Assembly (NCBI RefSeq): GCF_900188385.1
Contig: NZ_FZOI01000027.1
Location: forward strand, 1 to 46,850
Source of the DNA: Azospirillum sp. RU38E
Lineage (GTDB): Bacteria; Pseudomonadota; Alphaproteobacteria; Azospirillales; Azospirillaceae
Length of the DNA: 46,850 nucleotides
Direction of reading: 5' to 3'
Both the position numbers and the translations under genes were made by a program. The notes beneath the pieces are model-generated. The model did not search any database. It worked only from the letters and a program-made list of their open reading frames with translations, and was not told where the DNA came from. The first letter of the stretch is position 1, and the number at the start of each line of letters is the position of its first letter. Positions 44,542 to 46,850 of this stretch are shown one piece after another.

Positions 44542-46614
44542 ATGACCACGCTGGATGCCAAGATCAACGAGCATTTCGCCGGCTATGTCGTCCGCAAGGA
44601 TCTGGTCAAGGCGGTCAAGGGCAATGCCATCGTCCCCACCTATGTGCTGGAATATCTGCTGGGCCAATATTGCGCCACGGACGATGCCGCCTCCATCCAG
44701 ACCGGCATCGAAACGGTGAAGGAGGTACTGCGCAAGCACTATGTCCATCGCAGCGAAGCCGGCCTGGTGCAATCCACCATCAAGGAGCGCGGCCGCTATC
44801 GCGTCATCGATCAGGTCAGTGTCTCCCTGAACGAGAAGACCGACAGTTACGAAGGCGTGTTCGACAATCTGGGCATCCGCAAGGTCGCTGTGGACAGCGC
44901 CATCGTGAAGGCACATCCGCGCCTGCTGGTCACCGGGGTCTGGTGCATCGCCGATGTGCGCTATGACTTTGACAGCGAAAGCAAGCAATCGCCCTGGTTC
45001 CTGGACAGCATCAAGCCGATCCAGGTGGCCCATATCGACCATGACGCCTATATCCGCGCGCGTGGGTCATTCAGCACCGATGAATGGATCGACCTGCTGA
45101 TGCAGAGCATCGGCTTTGCCCCCGCCGCCTTTGGCCGGCGGTCCAAGCTGTTGCAGCTGATGCGCCTGATCCCGTTTGTGGAGCGCAATTACAACATCAT
45201 CGAACTGGGGCCCAAGGGGACCGGCAAATCCCACATCTATTCCGAATTCTCACCCCACGGGCAGTTGATTTCCGGCGGTGAGGTGACGGTGGCAAAGCTG
45301 TTCGTCAACAATGCCAATGGCCGGATCGGGCTGGTCGGCTATTGGGACGTCATCGCCTTTGACGAGTTCGCGGGGCGGGAGAAATCCGCGAACAAGGCGC
45401 TGGTCGATATCATGAAAAACTACATGGCCAACAAAAGCTTCTCGCGCGGGATCACGCCCATGGGGGCCGAGGCCAGCTTCGCCTTTGTCGGCAATACCGA
45501 CCATAATGTCCCCTATATGCTGAAAAACAGCGACCTGTTTGAAAGCCTGCCCGCGCAGTTCCATGACAGCGCCTTCATCGACCGGCTGCACGCCTATCTG
45601 CCGGGATGGGAGGTGGATGTGATCCGCGGGGAGATGTTCACCAGCGGTTATGGCTTCATCGTCGATTATCTGGCGGAAATCCTGCGCCATCTGCGCAATG
45701 ACGATTTCTCTCACCGGCATGAGGCGTTCTTCAAGCTCAGCCCGCAGATCTCCACCCGCGACCGCGATGCCATCCACAAAACCATGTCGGGGATGCTGAA
45801 GCTGCTGTTCCCCCATGGGGGCCAGACGCAGGAAGAGGTGGAAGAGCTGTTGCGGCTGGCCATGGAAAGCCGCAAGCGGGTAAAGGACCAGCTGGCCCGG
45901 ATCGACAGCACCTATCCCCAGGTCGATTTCCATTATGTCGGCCCCGACGGCACCAAGCATCCCGTCACAACGGTGGAGGAGGAGGAGTTTCCGCAATTCT
46001 ACCACCAGGGTTCCTCTGAACCGGTGGCAGCGGTTGAACCGCCGGCAGAAGCGCCCGTTGCGGCGGCATTGGCCGTTCCGGTCCCCGTGGAGGTAAAAGC
46101 CGCACCAGCGAAAGCCCCTGCGGCAAAGCAGGGCCATTTGGTGTTCGCAGAGAACCGGAAGGGGGTGAGCTATGAAAGGCTGTTCGGCCCTTACCTGGAT
46201 GGTGCCCGCAAGATCACCATCACCGATCCGTACATTCGTCTGTTCTATCAGATCCGCAATGTGATGGAGTTGGTGGAAATGATCGTCCGGCGCAAAGCCC
46301 CGGAAGACCAGATCGCCCTGCACCTGCTCACCTGCCCGGATGAGGGCAATATTCTCAAGCAGCGCGAGAACCTGGACGCCATCTCCGCCGCGTGCAAAGG
46401 CAGCGGCGTGGACTTCACCTGGGCCTATGATGGCACCGGCACCGCCCATGCCCGCCACATCGTAACCGATACCGGCTGGAAGATATCTCTGGACCGGGGC
46501 CTGGATATTTTCCAGCAATACCCCATGAACGACGCCTTCAGTCTGGCCAACCGGCTACAGGAATATCGCGCGGTGAAGCAGTTCGAGGTGACCTACCTCC
46601 GCTTGCAGGAATAG
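44542..46614 (+). CDS. brxL: BrxL-like BREX AAA+ protein with MITD1-like C-terminal domain
   Basis: Last gene of the operon, 690 residues. Residues 1 to about 490 match type 1 BrxL: an N-terminal domain (LDAKINEHFAGYVVRKDLVK), a AAA+ core with Walker A GPKGTGKSH (about 223-231), Walker B VIAFDEFAG (about 270-278), and the helical part after it. BrxL normally ends in a Lon-like domain. Here an Ala/Pro/Val-rich linker (about 493-528) leads to a domain (about 530-690) with GVSYERLFGPYLD, ITDPYIRLFYQIRN, LHLLTCPDEG and GWKISLDRGLDIFQQ. These match, block by block, the phospholipase-D-like C-terminal domain of eukaryotic MITD1. No HKD catalytic motif is visible. The ATG at 44542 has AGGGGG 5 nt upstream. 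BrxL proteins assemble on DNA; what the extra domain binds is unknown. Confidence 0.94.
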   Translation: MTTLDAKINEHFAGYVVRKDLVKAVKGNAIVPTYVLEYLLGQYCATDDAASIQTGIETVKEVLRKHYVHRSEAGLVQSTIKERGRYRVIDQVSVSLNEKTDSYEGVFDNLGIRKVAVDSAIVKAHPRLLVTGVWCIADVRYDFDSESKQSPWFLDSIKPIQVAHIDHDAYIRARGSFSTDEWIDLLMQSIGFAPAAFGRRSKLLQLMRLIPFVERNYNIIELGPKGTGKSHIYSEFSPHGQLISGGEVTVAKLFVNNANGRIGLVGYWDVIAFDEFAGREKSANKALVDIMKNYMANKSFSRGITPMGAEASFAFVGNTDHNVPYMLKNSDLFESLPAQFHDSAFIDRLHAYLPGWEVDVIRGEMFTSGYGFIVDYLAEILRHLRNDDFSHRHEAFFKLSPQISTRDRDAIHKTMSGMLKLLFPHGGQTQEEVEELLRLAMESRKRVKDQLARIDSTYPQVDFHYVGPDGTKHPVTTVEEEEFPQFYHQGSSEPVAAVEPPAEAPVAAALAVPVPVEVKAAPAKAPAAKQGHLVFAENRKGVSYERLFGPYLDGARKITITDPYIRLFYQIRNVMELVEMIVRRKAPEDQIALHLLTCPDEGNILKQRENLDAISAACKGSGVDFTWAYDGTGTAHARHIVTDTGWKISLDRGLDIFQQYPMNDAFSLANRLQEYRAVKQFEVTYLRLQE

Positions 46615-46850
46615 GATTGCCCGGCTGCGATCACGACCTTCTGCGCCACGATCCGCTGTTGAAGGTAACGGCGGCAGCTATGTCGAGGCTGGATTTCGTC
46701 CCGGTTTTGCGCGAAGCCCTGACCCGAAAAATCCTACCCCCAACCCGGCGCCGGAGTGACCTGCTCCCCTAATTGTCACCGTTTATAAGTAGAGGCCTCT
46801 GGTTTGGTATTGGGGTTGAGGGGCGTTCAGGACCGGGGGCATGCCCCCGG
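46615..46850. other. Right edge, no gene recognised
   Basis: No gene is supported after brxL. I see no terminator with a T-tract. The segment at about 46756-46815 (tgacctgctcccc, then AT-rich sequence with ttataagtagaggcctctgg) resembles the end of an IS3-type element, but this is from memory of such ends and not confirmed. The window ends in an 18-bp perfect palindrome. Confidence 0.35.
46833..46850. repeat. 18-bp perfect palindrome at the window end
   Basis: The sequence ccgggggcatgcccccgg (46833-46850) equals its own reverse complement. It is cut by the window end, so a longer repeat cannot be excluded. Confidence 0.7.

Noticed and set aside
33012-46640. Direct repeat (gattgccc) flanking the BREX region as an attachment site
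   Set aside because: Only 8 bases match, which is expected by chance; no tRNA gene or longer repeat supports site-specific integration.
1-46850. CRISPR arrays, tRNA and rRNA genes
   Set aside because: No regularly spaced repeats and no cloverleaf or rRNA sequence were recognised by eye anywhere in the window.

Overview
The window is a high-GC bacterial chromosome segment from an alphaproteobacterium. I infer Rhodospirillales/Azospirillaceae from the gene set: a DUF4167 protein beside prmC, a Suv3-like helicase, bactofilin, an adenosine-kinase-type PfkB protein, a Fur-family regulator without CxxC motifs, dnaK-dnaJ and a PsrA-like regulator next to beta-oxidation genes. GC-rich codon use is uniform except in a few sharply bounded patches. 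I saw no rRNA, tRNA or CRISPR array.

Positions 1-32.8 kb are mostly housekeeping. From the left: a minus-strand cluster (Suv3-like helicase, prmC, DUF4167 protein); a secreted DUF2125-like protein converging on a bactofilin gene; an EI24/CysZ-like membrane protein divergent from adenosine kinase; a PilZ protein; a YbbA/YbbP-type ABC exporter divergent from a TesA-like esterase, as in E. coli; a FIST-domain sensor; an AidB-like acyl-CoA dehydrogenase; a Fur-family regulator with a small downstream gene; and a small gene in an AT-rich gap. Then come dnaK and dnaJ, an IS3 remnant, a sensor histidine kinase, exonuclease III, a secreted serine hydrolase, ilvD with a possible leader peptide, ihfB, and a PsrA-like TetR repressor divergent from a FadJ-like enzyme and an acyl-CoA dehydrogenase. 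Many gene ends carry perfect hairpins, several with related sequences.

Positions 33.0-46.6 kb form an accessory region. A decayed tyrosine-recombinase gene marks the left edge. It is followed by a complete, tightly packed type 1 BREX phage-defence operon in canonical order: brxA, brxB, brxC, pglX, pglZ, brxL. BREX marks host DNA through the PglX adenine methyltransferase and blocks phage replication using BrxC, PglZ and BrxL.

Two things set this BREX locus apart. First, the BrxL-like protein keeps the usual N-terminal and AAA+ parts, but its C-terminus is not the expected Lon-like domain. It closely resembles the phospholipase-D-like C-terminal domain of the eukaryotic ESCRT-III partner MITD1, joined through an Ala/Pro-rich linker. 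Second, about 1.08 kb of pglX, from just after the NPPY motif through the presumed target-recognition region, is strikingly AT-rich and flanked by host-like GC-rich sequence, as expected of a swapped specificity module. The last 236 bases hold no convincing gene and end in an 18-bp perfect palindrome.
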